Source: SXZD01 sp034680345 (GTDB lineage Bacteria; Pseudomonadota; Gammaproteobacteria; Burkholderiales; Burkholderiaceae_B). From it: a stretch of DNA of 6,014 nucleotides. Below are positions 5,589 through 6,014 of this stretch, in pieces. How positions within the stretch are numbered: the first letter of the stretch is position 1; the number at the start of each line of letters is the position of its first letter. The stretch lies in NCBI GenBank assembly GCA_034680345.1, contig JAXISZ010000023.1, positions 1 through 6,014 on the forward strand, written 5' to 3'. Under the pieces are notes generated by a model. It had not been told where the DNA came from. It saw only the letters and a list, made by a program, of their open reading frames with translations, and made no database searches. The translations under genes were made by a program, and so were the position numbers.

Positions 5589-5870
5589 TTGCACAAGCTC
5601 GCAGAAAAATATCCACTTCATCGGTTTAAAAACGATAGCCAAAATTTTGAAAAAATGACCGCTTACTTTGTTTATACCAGTGCAAAAATTAAAGGCAAAA
5701 CCTATGATCAGGTTGACACAGATAACCTGCTACCATTGAAGATAAGCCCTGGCGGCAAGCAATATTCTGATGCCGTTATGCTCATTAATTTACGCGATGG
5801 TTTTAACCATAATTTGCATACGGACAATTCAATATTTCTGTGGATTCAAGCTAATCTACTTAAATGCTGA
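5589..5870 (+). pseudogene. Fic-family protein remnant: N-terminal part only, no catalytic core
   Basis: The frame encodes 93 residues; YTSAKIKGKTYDQVDTDNLL, then SPGGKQYSDAVMLINLRDGFN, corresponds to the N-terminal region of Fic (AMP-transferase) proteins, usually S-x-x-x-E-G-N-T-Y...GGK...DA.M..N....F. Fic enzymes transfer AMP or another phosphate-containing group to target proteins. The catalytic motif HxFx[DE]GNGRxxR is absent: the frame stops about where the core should begin. In the inhibitory motif [ST]xxxE[GN] the Glu is replaced by Lys (SAKIKG). There is no good start: TTG at 5589 has no clear ribosome binding site, an ATG lies at 5655, and an in-frame stop is at 5556. The last 15-20 residues no longer look like Fic. 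It is most likely a decayed, truncated gene, with a small expressed protein less likely. Confidence 0.65.
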
Positions 5871-6014
5871 GCCAAACTGCTTAAAAAACCACACAATCCA
5901 ATATAAAATAATGCAATAAAAAATGGGGTGAACTGACCACCCCAAGAAGCAAAGCCCCAGACATGATTAAGGCCGCTTGATGGAAAAAAACTTACAACAC
6001 CTGCAGGGCAACGT
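5846..6014 (-). CDS. C-terminal end of an unrecognised membrane protein (partial)
   Basis: On the minus strand a frame is open from the window edge (first full codon 6013-6011) to a TGA at 5848-5846, giving 55 residues. They are rich in aromatic and small residues, with a likely membrane helix FFIALFYIGLCGFLSSLA near the end and a short basic tail (QHLSRLA). Hydrophobic stretches can also arise opposite hydrophilic coding DNA, but no plus-strand gene is visible over most of this segment, which favours a real gene. It overlaps the tail of the Fic remnant by 25 bases in the opposite direction. Family unknown. Confidence 0.42.
   Translation of the reverse strand, partial: RCPAGVVSFFPSSGLNHVWGFASWGGQFTPFFIALFYIGLCGFLSSLAQHLSRLA

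Noticed and set aside
5915..5945. TGGGGTG...CACCCCA inverted repeat as a second insertion-sequence end
   Set aside because: It is a 7-bp repeat inside the minus-strand membrane-protein frame, with no transposase or target duplication visible.

Overview
This is an AT-rich bacterial window dominated by type IV prepilin genes. It carries one large pilin-like gene and three smaller paralogous pilins of the TcpA/PilS (type IVb) kind. The standard bacterial Shine-Dalgarno sites, the IS21-family element, the GT9-type TPR glycosyltransferase and the type IVb-like pilins suggest a proteobacterium, most likely a gammaproteobacterium. I cannot name a genus from the sequence. No housekeeping gene is present, and no pilus assembly gene (ATPase, platform protein, secretin, prepilin peptidase) lies inside the window. 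It therefore looks like an accessory or variable pilin locus.

Layout, left to right. Positions 1-141 are the end of an IS21-family insertion sequence: the first 18 codons of istA run off the left edge on the minus strand, followed by two 24-bp terminal repeats. Just inside the junction, 144-293 is an open frame with no start of its own, probably the 3' remnant of a gene cut by the element. A plus-strand pair follows: a 342-aa PilV/TcpB-like large pilin (449-1477) and a 182-aa TcpA/PilS-like pilin (1646-2194), ended by a strong, probably bidirectional terminator (2211-2236). Three genes point the other way: a 552-aa TPR protein with a GT9-like glycosyltransferase domain (2263-3921), a 198-aa pilin (4090-4686) and a 209-aa pilin (4785-5414), each pilin with a candidate terminator. 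At the right edge is a truncated Fic-family remnant on the plus strand (5589-5870), overlapped at its tail by the 3' end of an unrecognised membrane-protein frame on the minus strand (5846 to the edge).

How the genes may work together (inference). The three small pilins share the N-terminal prepilin signature, a [Y/F]GG motif followed by a VP...C motif, and a second C-terminal cysteine. They look like products of gene duplication and could be alternative major subunits of one pilus, with the large pilin as a minor or tip subunit. The TPR-glycosyltransferase between them is a candidate pilin-modifying enzyme. Each small pilin has its own spacing, its own inverted repeat upstream and a terminator downstream, which fits separate rather than operon-wide expression. 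The IS end and the Fic remnant at the two edges indicate past insertion and deletion around the cluster.
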